Source: Pseudotabrizicola sp.
GTDB taxonomy: Bacteria > Pseudomonadota > Alphaproteobacteria > Rhodobacterales > Rhodobacteraceae
Direction of reading: 5' to 3'
Length of the DNA stretch: 48,522 nucleotides
NCBI RefSeq assembly: GCF_030684215.1
Contig: NZ_JAUXOV010000020.1
Location: 1-48,522 of the forward strand
Part shown: positions 8,307 to 22,312 of the stretch, in pieces
Layout of the letters: the number at the start of each line of letters is the position of its first letter
How positions within the stretch are numbered: the stretch's first letter is position 1
Notes under the pieces: model-generated
Database searches by the model: none
Told to the model about the DNA's origin: nothing
The model's input: only the letters and a program-made list of their open reading frames with translations
Program-made: the position numbers and the translations under genes

Positions 8307-9308
8307 TCAGGCCCCGATCGTGGCGACAAGCACCGCTTTGATGGAATGAAGCCGGTTCTCTGCCTGATCGAAAACCTTGGAGGCAGGGGATTCGAACACC
8401 TCATCCGTCACCTCCATGCAGTCGATGCCATAGGTCTGGAACGTCGCCTCGCCGGTTTTGGTATCCCGGTTATGGAAGGCGGGCAGGCAATGCAGGAACT
8501 TGGTGTAAGGGTTGCCCGACAGGTCCATGACCTTTTGCGTGACGGTATAGGGGGACAGAAGGGCGATCCGTTCGGCCCAGACCGTTTCCGGCTCTCCCAT
8601 CGACACCCAGACATCGGTATAGATGAAATCGCAGCCCTCCACCCCCTCGGCCAGTTTTTCGGTCAGGGTGATCCGGGCGCCGGTGGTTGCCGCCAGCGCG
8701 CGGCACTGATCCACCAGCGCAGCGTCCGGCCAAAGGCTTTGCGGCCCGCACAGACGCACATCCATCCCGATCAGGGCCGCACCCACCATCAGGGAAGACC
8801 CCATGTTGCCGCCGGTATCGCCGATGAAGGAAAAGGCGATGTCCGACAGATGCTTGTGGGTGAACTCGCGCATCGTCATCAGATCCGCCAGAATCTGGGT
8901 CGGGTGAAATTCATCCGTCAGCCCATTATAGACCGGCACACCGGCGAACTCGGCCAGCACTTCGGCATCGGCCTGCCCGAAACCCCGATACTCGATGGCA
9001 TCATAGAACCGGCCCAGCACGCGGGCGGTGTCTTTCATGGTTTCCTTGGTGCCGATATGGCTGCCTGATGGCCCCAGATAGGTGACATGTGCGCCTTGAT
9101 CAAAGGCTGCCACCTCGAACGCGCTGCGAGTTCGGGTGCTGTCTTTCTCGAAGATCAGCGCGATATTCTTGCCTTTCAGCAGTTGTTTTTCGGTGCCTGT
9201 CGCTTTCGCCTCTTTCAGGCTTGCCCCAAGGCGCAGCAAATAGCGCAGCTCGTCGGGCGTGAAATCCAGCAGTTTCAGAAAGCTTCGGCCGTGCAGATTC
9301 TGTGGCAT
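8307..9308 (-). CDS. arcB: Ornithine carbamoyltransferase, catabolic
   Basis: A 333-residue transcarbamylase that splits citrulline with phosphate into ornithine and carbamoyl phosphate. The carbamoyl phosphate site STRTR lies at residues 57-61, HPTQ at 135-138 and the ornithine-binding HCLP at 273-276. The length (333) and position between arcA and arcC mark the catabolic type rather than the biosynthetic ArgF. It belongs to one operon read from 11989 leftwards. Confidence in the family is high; the catabolic role rests on context. Confidence 0.93.
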   Translation of the reverse strand: MPQNLHGRSFLKLLDFTPDELRYLLRLGASLKEAKATGTEKQLLKGKNIALIFEKDSTRTRSAFEVAAFDQGAHVTYLGPSGSHIGTKETMKDTARVLGRFYDAIEYRGFGQADAEVLAEFAGVPVYNGLTDEFHPTQILADLMTMREFTHKHLSDIAFSFIGDTGGNMGSSLMVGAALIGMDVRLCGPQSLWPDAALVDQCRALAATTGARITLTEKLAEGVEGCDFIYTDVWVSMGEPETVWAERIALLSPYTVTQKVMDLSGNPYTKFLHCLPAFHNRDTKTGEATFQTYGIDCMEVTDEVFESPASKVFDQAENRLHSIKAVLVATIGA

Positions 9309-9338
9309 CGGGTGGTCCTTTCGGGACGATCGGATGGG

Positions 9339-11989
<2,651 letters not shown>

Positions 11990-12049
11990 GAGGCTTTCCC
12001 CTGCAATGATGTGTCGATTTCAGCCTAGTGGCAACTGTCCGGGTCTGGA

Positions 12050-12063
12050 CTGATGCAGGTTAG
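12050..12063. promoter_or_regulatory. Crp/Fnr-type box upstream of the arc operon
   Basis: CTGATGCAGGTTAG fits the TTGA-N6-TCAA anaerobox pattern with C/G at the outer positions and one mismatch. It is 61-74 bases before the antiporter start and shares TGA-GCAG-T-AG with the sites at 18579 and 19155. Confidence 0.55.
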
Positions 12064-12097
12064 GTGACGCGCGAGGCACCAGTCGCGCCTTTTGCTT

Positions 12098-12907
12098 TCA
12101 CCGCCCCGCCATTGCTCCTGCCGCGATTTCGATGATCTCTGCCGTGATCGCTTCTTGCCGCACGCGGCGCGCAAGGGCCTCCAAAACCCCCAGTTCAGTT
12201 TCAATCTGGCGGGACGCGGCCGCCATTGCGGCCATTCTGGCCTCGTTCTCGGCAACGAAGGCAAGCAGCGCGGCACGGGTCAGCAGCGCATGCAGGCGGT
12301 CAAGGCCAAGGCTTGCCGCCAGATCAGACGCAATCAGGTTGGTAAGCGGTGCGGGTAGGGAGGGCGCATCGCTTTCCTTCGGCAGGGGAAAAAGGATAAA
12401 CCGCTGCACCCTGCCTTGCCCGCGTGTCCAGATCGTATGAACAACCGTAACAGTTGACCGCCCGCCTTGCGCAAACACTGCATCCAGCAGTCGATCGGCG
12501 AATTTCGGCAGGCTGGCAGAGCGCGACGGCATCGCGGCGGACCAGACAGGGGCCATCCCACGACCAGAGGCGATTGCGGCACCCCGGCTGCCGATCAGGA
12601 AAAGATCGGCCTGCGCGACGCCCTCGCCGACACCATCCAGCACGCGCTCTGAAAAGCCGCCGACAAAACCCTGCTCAGCACAAAAGACCACCAGCGCAGG
12701 GCGGGTGGCGGGGGGTGGGTTACTGTCATTGGTTTCCGTCGTTGCCTGTGCCTGCGCGTCGGCCAGCATCGCGGCATATCCTTCGACCGCCGCGATCTGG
12801 GCGCGAGCGGTTCGGGCGCGGGCCCCGGCGATACCGGTCATGGCGCGCACCACGCTTCCCAATTGGCGGATGCCGTCGATCCGGCTGCCAAGGTCGGCGT
12901 CAGACAT
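12098..12907 (-). CDS. atpG: N-ATPase gamma subunit
   Basis: A 269-residue gamma subunit, the central rotor shaft of an F-type ATPase. The conserved ends are visible: the N-terminal coiled coil ([19 protein letters not shown]) and the C-terminal helix with [28 protein letters not shown]. It is more diverged than housekeeping gamma subunits, as is normal in N-ATPases. It is the last gene of the atpDCQRBEFAG operon and overlaps atpA by eight bases. About 100 bases separate it from the arc operon promoter region. Confidence 0.88.
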   Translation of the reverse strand: MSDADLGSRIDGIRQLGSVVRAMTGIAGARARTARAQIAAVEGYAAMLADAQAQATTETNDSNPPPATRPALVVFCAEQGFVGGFSERVLDGVGEGVAQADLFLIGSRGAAIASGRGMAPVWSAAMPSRSASLPKFADRLLDAVFAQGGRSTVTVVHTIWTRGQGRVQRFILFPLPKESDAPSLPAPLTNLIASDLAASLGLDRLHALLTRAALLAFVAENEARMAAMAAASRQIETELGVLEALARRVRQEAITAEIIEIAAGAMAGR

Positions 12908-14393
12908 CGGGGCTTTCGACCGCAGCGGTCAGTGTGCGCAAGGCGGCCAAAAGTGCCGCCCTGTCTTCCTTTGTCAGTGTCCCGGTGGCGGTGTTGCCGC
13001 GCGCCACAGAAATGGCCGTCTCATCAATGGCCTTGGGCATCGCATCCCGGAAGGTGCCAACCTGTTCAGGTGTCAGACTGTCCAGCAGCCCTTCCTGCAC
13101 CGCCAGCACCAGTGCCACCTCGTCGATCAGCCGCATCGGGGCGTGTTGCGGCTGGCGCAAGACCGCGCGCAGACGTTGGCCACGGGTCAGTTGCGCCTGA
13201 ACGCGCGGCTCGATGGTGCCGCCGAACCGGGTGAAGATTTCCATCTCCAGAAACTGCGCATAGTCCAGCCGGAGCGATTTTGCGGCATCCCGCAGGGCAG
13301 GGGCCTGCGTCTTGCCGCCCACCCGGCTGACTGAAACGCTAACATCGACGGCGGGCTTCTGGCCTTCCTGAAACAGCCGCGCATCCAGCACGATCTGGCC
13401 GTCGGTGATCGAGATCAGATTGGTCGGGATATAGGCCGAAAGGTTCCCCGCTTCGGTCTGGGCAATCGGCAATGCGGTCAAAGACCCGCCGCCACGCGCT
13501 GCCGACAGTTTCGCGGCACGTTCAAGCAGGCGGGCGTGGACATAGAACACATCGCCCGGATAGGCTTCGCGCCCCGGCGACTGGCGGGTAAGCAGGGCAA
13601 TCTCGCGGTGTGTGGCGGCATGTTTGCTCAGGTCGTCGATGACGATCAGCGCGTGCTGCCCGTTGTCGCGAAAATGCTCGGCCATGGTCATGCCCGCAAA
13701 GGGTGCAATCCATTGCAAGCCCGGCGGCGTGGCGGGGCCAGCCACCACCACGACGCAGCGGTCAAACGCGCCATGGGTTTCCAGCGCATCTACTGCCCTG
13801 CGCACGGCCGAGGTTTTCTGGCCAACGGCGACATAGATGCAGATCATGTCGCTGTCTTTCTGTGCGATGATTGTATCAATCGCCAGCGTCGTCTTGCCCG
13901 TAGCCGGATCGCCCACGATCAACTCTCGTTGCCCCCGCCCCAGCGCGAACAAGGTATCCACCACCAGCACCCCGGTCTGGACCGGGTCGGTGACCAGTTC
14001 GCGGTCGATGATGCCGGGGGCGTCGCGTTCAACTGGCAGGGACGCCGCGGCCACGACCGGCCCTTTACCATCCAATGGGCGGCCAAGGGGATCGACAATC
14101 CGGCCAAGCAATCCCCGCCCGACTGGCACGCGGACCACATCCCCCGTGCCGCGCACCGCATCGCCCGCTTGCAGCGCACGCGCGGCGTCCAGCAGCACGC
14201 ATCCGATCCGGTCGGGTTCCAGCACCTGCGCAAAGCCGAATTGTCCGCCGTCAAAGTGCAGCAACTCGTCCAGCCGCACATCGGGCAGACCCGAGATCAT
14301 CGCCACACCATCGGCGATATCCTCGACCCGGCCCCGGTGTTCGGCCGTTGGGCCAAGCGGTGCGGATTGCACGCGGGCGGTGGCCTCGGTCAT
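12900..14393 (-). CDS. atpA: N-ATPase alpha subunit
   Basis: A 497-residue alpha subunit with the Walker A motif GDPATGKT (residues 161-168), a Walker B region around [12 protein letters not shown] and the family C-terminal helical domain. It is the non-catalytic nucleotide-binding subunit of the F1-like head. Of several in-frame starts (14393, 14414, 14444) only 14393 has a ribosome site (GAGG eight bases upstream), so it is preferred; the others would overlap atpF. The sequence is clearly of the N-ATPase branch by gene order rather than the housekeeping enzyme. Confidence 0.92.
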   Translation of the reverse strand: MTEATARVQSAPLGPTAEHRGRVEDIADGVAMISGLPDVRLDELLHFDGGQFGFAQVLEPDRIGCVLLDAARALQAGDAVRGTGDVVRVPVGRGLLGRIVDPLGRPLDGKGPVVAAASLPVERDAPGIIDRELVTDPVQTGVLVVDTLFALGRGQRELIVGDPATGKTTLAIDTIIAQKDSDMICIYVAVGQKTSAVRRAVDALETHGAFDRCVVVVAGPATPPGLQWIAPFAGMTMAEHFRDNGQHALIVIDDLSKHAATHREIALLTRQSPGREAYPGDVFYVHARLLERAAKLSAARGGGSLTALPIAQTEAGNLSAYIPTNLISITDGQIVLDARLFQEGQKPAVDVSVSVSRVGGKTQAPALRDAAKSLRLDYAQFLEMEIFTRFGGTIEPRVQAQLTRGQRLRAVLRQPQHAPMRLIDEVALVLAVQEGLLDSLTPEQVGTFRDAMPKAIDETAISVARGNTATGTLTKEDRAALLAALRTLTAAVESPDV

Positions 14394-14403
14394 CCAAGGC
14401 GCC

Positions 14404-15171
14404 TCATGCAGCATCAGGCTGGCCGTTCGTGTCTTGGGATGCATCTGGCAATGCCAGTGCGGCCTTGATCCGCGCCAGATCGGCGGCCCATGAATTGAGC
14501 AAAGTGAAATGCGGGCTGTGCAGTTCGTGCCCCGCGATCAGGTCGGGGCTGGCACGAAAGCAAAGCGTGACCGGATGGCCAATGGCCGCCGTGATGGCCT
14601 GCGCGAGGGTGTCTTGCGCGGCGCTGTCCTGCGGGGTGGCGCTGATGACCTTTAGCGCAGCATCGCCCAGTGCCTTGCGGTCCGCCTCTGACAGTGCCGA
14701 AAGACCCTCGACCAGCCAGCCCAGAAAGGCCGCGTCCGTTGCGGCCCCGTCCAGCCGCGCCATAAGCCGACCCGCGATGGTCAGCGCCAGACCCTGCGCA
14801 TCCTCGATCGCGCTGGCCTTCAGCGTTTCGGCGGCGCGGACGCGGGCGGCCTTGGCGGTGTCATGCAGGGCTTCGGCCTCGGCTTGTGCGGTTGCCAGCA
14901 CCGTTTCGCGGGCGGCTTGCGCGTCCTTACGGGCGGTTGCAAGCAAGGCGTCACGCTCTGCCGCCATGGCGGCGCGGGTGGCATCAACCTCGGCCAATGC
15001 CGCTTCGGCCGTGGCTTTCCTGGCCTTGGCTTCTTCCAGCAGGGTGGCCGCTGCGGACTGCCGGGCGGCGATTGTTGCGGCAACAGGCGTCCAGAAATAC
15101 CGCTGCAACAGCCAGACCAGCACAAGAACATTGACTGCCTGAAAGCCAAGGGTCCACAGATCAAAGCTCAT
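14404..15171 (-). CDS. atpF: N-ATPase b subunit with delta-like C-terminal extension
   Basis: A 255-residue protein with one N-terminal membrane segment (about residues 8-28), a long alanine- and charge-rich coiled coil (about 35-130) and a further 120-residue domain. Housekeeping b subunits are near 160 residues. N-ATPase operons lack a separate delta gene (atpH), and the long C-terminus is thought to take its place as the link to the F1 head. No atpH is present here, which agrees. It overlaps atpE by four bases. Confidence 0.88.
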   Translation of the reverse strand: MSFDLWTLGFQAVNVLVLVWLLQRYFWTPVAATIAARQSAAATLLEEAKARKATAEAALAEVDATRAAMAAERDALLATARKDAQAARETVLATAQAEAEALHDTAKAARVRAAETLKASAIEDAQGLALTIAGRLMARLDGAATDAAFLGWLVEGLSALSEADRKALGDAALKVISATPQDSAAQDTLAQAITAAIGHPVTLCFRASPDLIAGHELHSPHFTLLNSWAADLARIKAALALPDASQDTNGQPDAA

Positions 15172-15413
15172 GGCATCATCGGGTTGGCGAACAACAACAG
15201 CAGTGCGATGACAAGGCAGTAGATCGCCGTTGTCTCGATCATCGCAAGGCCCACGAACAGGGTGCGCGAGATGGTGTTGGCCGCTTCGGGCTGGCGCGCG
15301 ATGGCGTCCAATGCGGCGGCGACCGCACGCCCTTCGGCCAGCGCCGGGCCAAGGGCACCGAAAGAGACGGCAAAGGCGGCGCAGATAATGCTGACGAGGG
15401 GGACGTAATCCAT
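15168..15413 (-). CDS. atpE: N-ATPase c subunit (rotor ring)
   Basis: An 81-residue hairpin of two membrane helices joined by the ARQPEA loop. Helix 2 carries the ion site MIETTAIY (E60, T61, T62, Y65), resembling the sodium-type ESTxxY motif. Helix 1 has a glutamate (E27 in GPALAEGRA) at the place where sodium-translocating c subunits have glutamine. Two carboxylates per c subunit are a known N-ATPase trait and leave the coupling ion (sodium or proton) open. It sits between atpB and atpF in the usual N-ATPase order. Confidence 0.93.
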   Translation of the reverse strand: MDYVPLVSIICAAFAVSFGALGPALAEGRAVAAALDAIARQPEAANTISRTLFVGLAMIETTAIYCLVIALLLLFANPMMP

Positions 15414-16121
15414 TCAGGACTCCTTGTTTTCCGGGGTGGGGTTTTCCGGGTCGGGTTGGGGGGTGCCCTTTTCGACGGCGCTGGTGATGAACACCATCGA
15501 CAGAATGGCAAAGATGTAGGCCTGAACCGCGCCCGTCAGCAGCTCGAGAACCATCAGCGGGATCGGTACCAGCAGCGCCGCCAGCGAGCCCACGATGGCG
15601 ATCACGAACACTCCGCTCATCACATTGCCGAACAGCCGCACGAACATGGAAAAGCCGCGGGTGATGCTTTCCAGCATGTTAAGCGGGATCATCACCGGAT
15701 TGGGCAGCGCAAAGCCGCGCAGAAAGCCGCCGACACCGCCGCCTTTGACCCCGAAAAAGATGATCGAGCCGAACACCAGCCCAGCCAGTGCGGCGGGGGT
15801 TTCCATCGTGGCCGTCGGAGGGGTCACGCCGGGGATCAGTGAAGACCAATTAGCGATAAGGATGAACAGGAACAACGTACCAATGAACGCGCGGTAAGGG
15901 CCGGGGGGTGCCCCGGTCACATCGCGGATCTGGCCATCGACCGCCTCGACCAGCAGTTCCGCCGCTGCCTGAGTTTTCGAGGGCATCGCGGTCAAGCGGC
16001 GTTTCAACAGGATTGCACCAATGACCAGCACCACCATGATCGCCCATGTCACGACAACTGCGGGCATGATCGGCACCGGGCCGGCCATGAACAGCGGGGC
16101 TGAAAGCATGGGGCTGTCCAT
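15414..16121 (-). CDS. atpB: N-ATPase a subunit
   Basis: A 235-residue membrane protein with five to six hydrophobic segments. The essential arginine lies in SMFVRLFGNVMSG, and VIPLM/LLTGAVQAYIFAIL form the conserved final helices that contact the c ring. The start at 16121 overlaps the atpR stop by one base (TGATG); a longer frame upstream lies inside atpR. The C-terminal tail is hydrophilic and rich in Pro, Asn and Glu. It provides the ion half-channels of the motor. Confidence 0.93.
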   Translation of the reverse strand: MDSPMLSAPLFMAGPVPIMPAVVVTWAIMVVLVIGAILLKRRLTAMPSKTQAAAELLVEAVDGQIRDVTGAPPGPYRAFIGTLFLFILIANWSSLIPGVTPPTATMETPAALAGLVFGSIIFFGVKGGGVGGFLRGFALPNPVMIPLNMLESITRGFSMFVRLFGNVMSGVFVIAIVGSLAALLVPIPLMVLELLTGAVQAYIFAILSMVFITSAVEKGTPQPDPENPTPENKES

Positions 16122-16387
16122 CAGGCCACCCACCGTATGACGGCAAAGCGCCCGATCAGCACACCCGACGCCGCCGCCAGCAACGGTCCAGCCCCCTGCA
16201 TTGCCGCGATGATCAGCACCCCGCCCAAGCCCGCCATGCGCAGCAGCACCAGACCCACGCCAAACAACGGCCCACCCCGCCGACCCGACAGCATCAGATC
16301 GGCGCTGTGCCGGACCATGCGGAAATAGATCAGCCCGATGGCCCCCCCGCCAGCCAGCCAAAGAGCCAGTATCAGACCATTGTTCAT
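16121..16387 (-). CDS. atpR: N-ATPase membrane subunit AtpR
   Basis: An 88-residue protein with three predicted membrane segments, starting MNNGLILALWLAGG. Small AtpR proteins are found only in N-ATPase operons, between atpQ and atpB, and are proposed to help assemble the c ring or provide it with ion coordination through conserved basic residues (here RRGG and the arginines in helix 2). The start at 16387 overlaps atpQ by four bases. Identification rests mainly on position, size and topology. Confidence 0.8.
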   Translation of the reverse strand: MNNGLILALWLAGGGAIGLIYFRMVRHSADLMLSGRRGGPLFGVGLVLLRMAGLGGVLIIAAMQGAGPLLAAASGVLIGRFAVIRWVA

Positions 16388-16673
16388 GCGCTGCCCATCC
16401 ATCGCCACGCGAACCAGCCACCAAGGCCAAGGCCGACCATCAACAAGGGTGCCGTCCAGAACAGGCCAGTCTCAAACCATCTGTCCAGCCAGCGGCCAAG
16501 GAACACGCCTGCCAGCATCGGCGCCACGATGATCCAGCCCAGAACGCCAATCTGGGCCAGCCGCCGCGCCACGGATGCCTCACCGTCCTGCAGCCATGCC
16601 GCGCGCCGTGCCTGATGCTTGCGCACTTCGTCCAAAAGCGGGTCCCTTTCCTCTGGCCCGGTCACAGGCCCGG

Positions 16674-16677
<4 letters not shown>
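16384..16677 (-). CDS. atpQ: N-ATPase membrane subunit AtpQ (AtpI-like)
   Basis: A 97-residue protein with a charged N-terminal half and two membrane helices (about residues 47-66 and 72-93). The GWIIVAPMLAGVFLGRWLDRWF segment resembles the AtpI/AtpQ family, small helpers in assembly of the c ring. It lies between atpC and atpR, overlapping each by four bases, as in other N-ATPase operons. Confidence 0.82.
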
Positions 16678-18520
<1,843 letters not shown>

Positions 18521-18578
18521 TCAGTCATCGCGAAAGGCTTTTGCCGTTCGTTTATGAACTGCTTAGCGGACGTCGGCA

Positions 18579-18592
18579 CTAATCTGCATCAA
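18579..18592. promoter_or_regulatory. Crp/Fnr-type box between atpD and the cupin gene
   Basis: On the minus strand the site reads TTGATGCAGATTAG, one clear TTGAT half and an imperfect partner. It is almost exactly midway between the divergent starts at 18502 and 18680, so one bound regulator could affect both promoters. Confidence 0.55.
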
Positions 18593-18679
18593 CGACAGCC
18601 CGGTCGAACGGGCAGAGGTTTTGGCCTGCAAGGGGGCGGCAAGGTTGCGAACCCTTCAGCAAACGAACCGGAGAGTGAG

Positions 18680-19075
18680 ATGAAGGGCTACGTTGCAGAT
18701 ATCGAAAAGCTTACCGAAGCAAATGATGATTTCCGGCAGGTGCTTTACACCGGGCATCACTTGCAGCTGGTCTTGATGGCGCTAAAGCCGGGTGAGGACA
18801 TCGGGACCGAAACCCATTCGGGCCATGACCAGTTTTTCCGGATCGAAAAGGGCAGGGGCAAGGTCGTGATCGACGGCGTATCCCACAAAGTCAAGGACGG
18901 CGATTGCATCCTTATTCCCGCCGGAGCGGTCCATAACCTGACCAATACCGGCGATAAGCGCCTGCATGTCTACACTCTTTACGGCCCGCCCCATCACATC
19001 GACCCGTTGGTTCAGTCAAGTAAGGCCGAAGCAGAGGCATCAAAGGAAGTCTTCGACGGTGTGGTTTCTGAATAA
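18680..19075 (+). CDS. Cupin-domain protein
   Basis: A 131-residue single-domain cupin. The two cupin motifs are visible: GTETHSGHDQFFRIEKGRG (residues about 37-56) and PAGAVHNLTNTG (about 77-88), giving the histidine and glutamate ligands for a metal ion. The start at 18680 follows ggagagtga. Similar short cytoplasmic cupins resemble mannose-6-phosphate isomerase barrels but lack the rest of that enzyme. It is divergent from the N-ATPase operon across a Crp/Fnr-type box. Function unknown; a redox-related or sugar-binding role would be guesswork. Confidence 0.85.
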   Translation: MKGYVADIEKLTEANDDFRQVLYTGHHLQLVLMALKPGEDIGTETHSGHDQFFRIEKGRGKVVIDGVSHKVKDGDCILIPAGAVHNLTNTGDKRLHVYTLYGPPHHIDPLVQSSKAEAEASKEVFDGVVSE

Positions 19076-19154
19076 CAAAAGGCGCTTTGGAACGCCGAAA
19101 TTGTAACGGCACGGCGCAGTCACGCCTCTGACCGACGGTCTTCCCGATGATGGA

Positions 19155-19168
19155 CTGACGCAGGTCAG
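19155..19168. promoter_or_regulatory. Crp/Fnr-type box upstream of the bactofilin-like operon
   Basis: CTGACGCAGGTCAG has perfect five-base arms (CTGAC and GTCAG) around GCAG. It lies 56-69 bases before the ATG at 19224, a normal distance for an activator site. It is the best-formed of the group with the site at 26370. Confidence 0.65.
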
Positions 19169-19223
19169 CACCAACCACAGGCCACGCGGGCAAGGTGGCG
19201 ATAACGACAAAAGGAACTTCGTC

Positions 19224-20354
19224 ATGATGCGTCCCCTGATCCTTGCTGCTTGCCTTGTGGCTGGTCCGGCCCTTGCCGAGACGTCTTTACTGGCCATCGC
19301 GCAGGACAGGTATGAGGCGGGCGCAACTGTGCGTTTCGCCGGACCGCCGGTGCAAGACCTGTTCATGGCGGGCAATCGCGTGGTCGTGGCTGCCCCTGTC
19401 GCTGGCGCGGCGCATCTTGTCGCTCGCCGTGTCACCGTCGAGGCGGCGGTGGCGGGAGATCTCTTTGCGGCGGGCTACCGGGTAGAGGTCTCCGGGGTGG
19501 TGGGGGGTGATGCTACCGTCATGGGGTATGAGGTGATCACGGGCAGCGTCACAGGCAACCTCCGCGCTGCTGGGTCCGAGGTTACCATCGGGTCGGTCGG
19601 GGGCTATGCGCTGATAACCGGGGCAGATGTTCGCTTGACTGGTGCCATCACGGGCGATGCGGTGCTGGTGGCCGAAGAAATTGAGTTTGGCACCGGGTCA
19701 ACGGTTGCAGGAACGCTGAAGATCTATGCCGAGTCCCCCTCCAGCATCGTCGTGCCAGCAACAGTTGCTCCGGCCGCCCGGGTCACGATACTGCAAAGGA
19801 CGGACCATGACCGAGCCGACTGGTCAAGAATGGTGCCAGCTACGCCTTCGCTGGGGCAGGTCATCGGCGGGTTTCTGATGAGTGTCCTGATCTCGGGCCT
19901 CATCGCCACCATGGTGATCGCCATTGCACCCAACGCGGTGCAAAGCTGGCGTGAACTTGCGCTTGCCCATCCGGGGCGGGCGATCTGGTCGGGGTTTCTT
20001 GTCACATCTGCGTTGGCAGGATCGGGCTTTGTGCTGATGTTGACGATTATTGGAGTGTTCCTGCTGCCAGTCATGCTGATCGTCACCGCTATGGCGATCT
20101 TTGCAGGCTATGCGCTTGGGTCGTATGTGCTGGGTGTCGGGCTGTGGCTGGCCGCAGGGCGGATGATGCCGGGCGGACTTGCGGGCAAGTTCGCGCTGGC
20201 CTGCCTTGGCGCCTTCTTTGCCGGGTTAGCTTGGCTGGTGCCGGTGGCGGGCTGGTTCTTTGTGCTGGGCGTGACGATGCTGGGGATCGGCACGCTGGCA
20301 GCCTTTGCGCTGCCTCGTGGCTGGCTGATGCTGGACAAAGAGCCTGCGACATGA
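19224..20354 (+). CDS. Bactofilin-like polymer-forming membrane protein
   Basis: A 376-residue protein: signal peptide (MMRPLILAACLVAGPALA), then about 150 residues of short beta repeats rich in Val, Gly and Ala (VAGDLFAAGYRVEVSG, GGDATVMGYEVITGSVTG), the pattern of bactofilin-type right-handed beta helices, then four or five membrane helices from about residue 205 to 368. The repeat domain should face the periplasm. The stop overlaps the next gene by four bases, so it opens an operon of four envelope-related genes. Proteins of this design are often annotated only as polymer-forming; its task is unknown. Confidence 0.75.
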   Translation: MMRPLILAACLVAGPALAETSLLAIAQDRYEAGATVRFAGPPVQDLFMAGNRVVVAAPVAGAAHLVARRVTVEAAVAGDLFAAGYRVEVSGVVGGDATVMGYEVITGSVTGNLRAAGSEVTIGSVGGYALITGADVRLTGAITGDAVLVAEEIEFGTGSTVAGTLKIYAESPSSIVVPATVAPAARVTILQRTDHDRADWSRMVPATPSLGQVIGGFLMSVLISGLIATMVIAIAPNAVQSWRELALAHPGRAIWSGFLVTSALAGSGFVLMLTIIGVFLLPVMLIVTAMAIFAGYALGSYVLGVGLWLAAGRMMPGGLAGKFALACLGAFFAGLAWLVPVAGWFFVLGVTMLGIGTLAAFALPRGWLMLDKEPAT

Positions 20355-21457
20355 CGATCAGCCGAAGGCGCCTGTTGATCGGGGGCGGGACGGCTCTGGC
20401 GGGTCTTGGCGCAGCGGGCTGGCTGGGGTGGCGTCAGATGGGAACTGCGGGCCAGATGGCGGCCCATGCTGCCCGTCAGCGCCAATCCCTGTCGGTTCCG
20501 GCAACCGAACATGAGCTGATCCGCTATGCCACCCTCGCCGCGAACGGACATAATACGCAGCCCTGGCTTTTCCGGGCGGATGCGCGGGGGATCGACATCC
20601 TGCCGGATACCTCACGCCGCACGCCTGTCGTTGATCCTGATGACCACCACCTTTTTGTCAGCCTTGGCTGTGCGGTGGAAAATCTGGCGCTTGCTGCGGC
20701 AGCCATGGGGCGCGGGGGCGGGATCACGTTCGCGCCCACGGGCGATGGTGCGGTGCGCTTTCATTTCGGGACCAACACCGGCTCCGGCGATGATGCGGCC
20801 CTGTTTGATGCAATCCCCCTGCGGCAATCCACCCGGTCGGACTATGACGGCAGCGCGGTCAACACCACCGCCTTGGCGCAGCTTGAGGCGGCAGGGGCCA
20901 TGCCCGGTGTCGATCTGACGCTGATCAATCAGCGGCGCCAGATCGACCAAATCCGTGATCTGGTCGTCGCGGCCAATGCGGCCCAACTGGCGGATCCGGC
21001 CTTTGTCGCCGAACTGAAACACTGGCTGCGGTTCAGTCCTGATGCCGCGATGGCCTTGGGTGACGGGCTCTACAGCCCTGCCAGTGGCCATCCTGCGCTG
21101 CCGGACTGGCTGGGGCGACGACTTTTCGACATGGTGTTCACTCCCGGAACCGAGAGCGCGAAGATCGCTCGCCAGATTGATACCTCATCGGGGATTGCGG
21201 TCTTTGTTGCGCAGCGTTCCGATCCCGAGCATTGGGTGCAGGTCGGGCGTGCGTGCCAGCGTTTTGCCTTGCAGGCCACAGCCTTGGGGCTGAGGACCGC
21301 CCATATCAACCAGCCGGCCGAGGTGCCGGCTTTGCGCGCCGCGCTGGCTAACGTTGCGGGTCTGCCAGGACGCAGGCCTGACATCGTGATGCGCTTTGGT
21401 CGCGCACCCGCCATGCCGTTTTCGGCCCGCAGGTTGGTTGATGCGGTCATGGTGTGA
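20351..21457 (+). CDS. Tat-exported nitroreductase-family (Acg-like) protein
   Basis: A 368-residue protein with a twin-arginine signal (SRRRLLIGGGTALAGLGAAGWLG, residues 4-26). The body resembles Acg-like members of the nitroreductase superfamily: ANGHNTQPWLF near residue 65 is the FMN-contact motif and IPLRQSTRSDYDG follows. Tat export fits a protein folded around a flavin before export. Acg-type proteins sequester FMN or act in redox stress and are part of dormancy/hypoxia regulons in actinobacteria. It overlaps both neighbours, so is co-translated with the bactofilin-like and CPBP genes. Confidence 0.78.
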   Translation: MTISRRRLLIGGGTALAGLGAAGWLGWRQMGTAGQMAAHAARQRQSLSVPATEHELIRYATLAANGHNTQPWLFRADARGIDILPDTSRRTPVVDPDDHHLFVSLGCAVENLALAAAAMGRGGGITFAPTGDGAVRFHFGTNTGSGDDAALFDAIPLRQSTRSDYDGSAVNTTALAQLEAAGAMPGVDLTLINQRRQIDQIRDLVVAANAAQLADPAFVAELKHWLRFSPDAAMALGDGLYSPASGHPALPDWLGRRLFDMVFTPGTESAKIARQIDTSSGIAVFVAQRSDPEHWVQVGRACQRFALQATALGLRTAHINQPAEVPALRAALANVAGLPGRRPDIVMRFGRAPAMPFSARRLVDAVMV

Positions 21458-22311
21458 GGGCACCTGCAGCCCAACCCCGCGGTTTTCCACATTCTGCCCA
21501 CCGGGCTGGCACGGCCCGCGGGCCGAAAAGCATTCTGACCTTTCTTGTCCTGACCTTCGGCTGGACCTGGGGTCTGTGGGCGGCCATCAGCGTGCTTGGT
21601 GCTGGAATGACAAGTCTTGGTGGGGCGCTGTTTCTGGTCTCTTCCTTTGGTCCCGGTGTCGCTGCATTTGTCACGGTCTGGGCGTTGGAGGGCCGGGCAG
21701 GATTGGCGTGCTGGGTCAGCCAGTGCCTGCGCTGGCGGCTTGGCTGGCACTGGTATGCGCTGGCGGTGATATCGGCACCGCTGCTAATGCTCGCCGCAAT
21801 AGGGCTGCAAGTCGCCACGGGTGGCACTGTCCCCGCCGCGACCGTCCAGGGGTCAGCGATGTTCTTCGCCGCGCAATTCGTCGTCGTCACGCTTCTCGGT
21901 GGCCCGCTGGGGGAAGAGTTTGGCTGGCGCGGGTATGCGCTGCCCGCCCTGACAGAGCGCATCGGTTGGCGCTGGGCGGCACTTTGTCTGGGCATCGTCT
22001 GGGGCATCTGGCATCTTCCCCTGTTTTGGATGCCGGGCACGGCGCAGGCTGATCTGCCAATGGGGCTGTTTCTGGCCAGCACCATTGCGCTGTCGATCGT
22101 ATTGGCGCGGCTGTCAGTAAACACGGGGTTCAGCGTGTTGCCCGCGATCTTGCTGCACGGGGCGGTCAACTGGTCGGCCATGGTGCTGCCGGTTATGCCG
22201 GATGGCGAAGACCCAAGGATCTATTCGATCGTGATGGCCCTGCTGTTCGTGACCGCAGGGATCGTTATCCTGAAACCGGGGCCAGACTGGACTGCCGCAT
22301 CAAGGAGATGA
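21454..22311 (+). CDS. CPBP-family intramembrane metalloprotease
   Basis: A 285-residue membrane protein with about eight helices and the three glutamate/histidine motifs of the CAAX protease and bacteriocin-processing group: EEFGWRGY, GIWHLP and LLHGAVNW. It starts with GTG overlapping the stop of the preceding gene. Bacterial members cleave within membranes or act in immunity to bacteriocins; the target here is unknown. Cotranslation with an exported redox protein suggests a role in envelope protein maturation, which is inference. Confidence 0.88.
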   Translation: MRAPAAQPRGFPHSAHRAGTARGPKSILTFLVLTFGWTWGLWAAISVLGAGMTSLGGALFLVSSFGPGVAAFVTVWALEGRAGLACWVSQCLRWRLGWHWYALAVISAPLLMLAAIGLQVATGGTVPAATVQGSAMFFAAQFVVVTLLGGPLGEEFGWRGYALPALTERIGWRWAALCLGIVWGIWHLPLFWMPGTAQADLPMGLFLASTIALSIVLARLSVNTGFSVLPAILLHGAVNWSAMVLPVMPDGEDPRIYSIVMALLFVTAGIVILKPGPDWTAASRR

Positions 22312-22312
22312 C

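Noticed and set aside
19076-19110. GGCG...CGCC hairpin after the cupin gene as terminator
   Set aside because: Short stem and no T run following.
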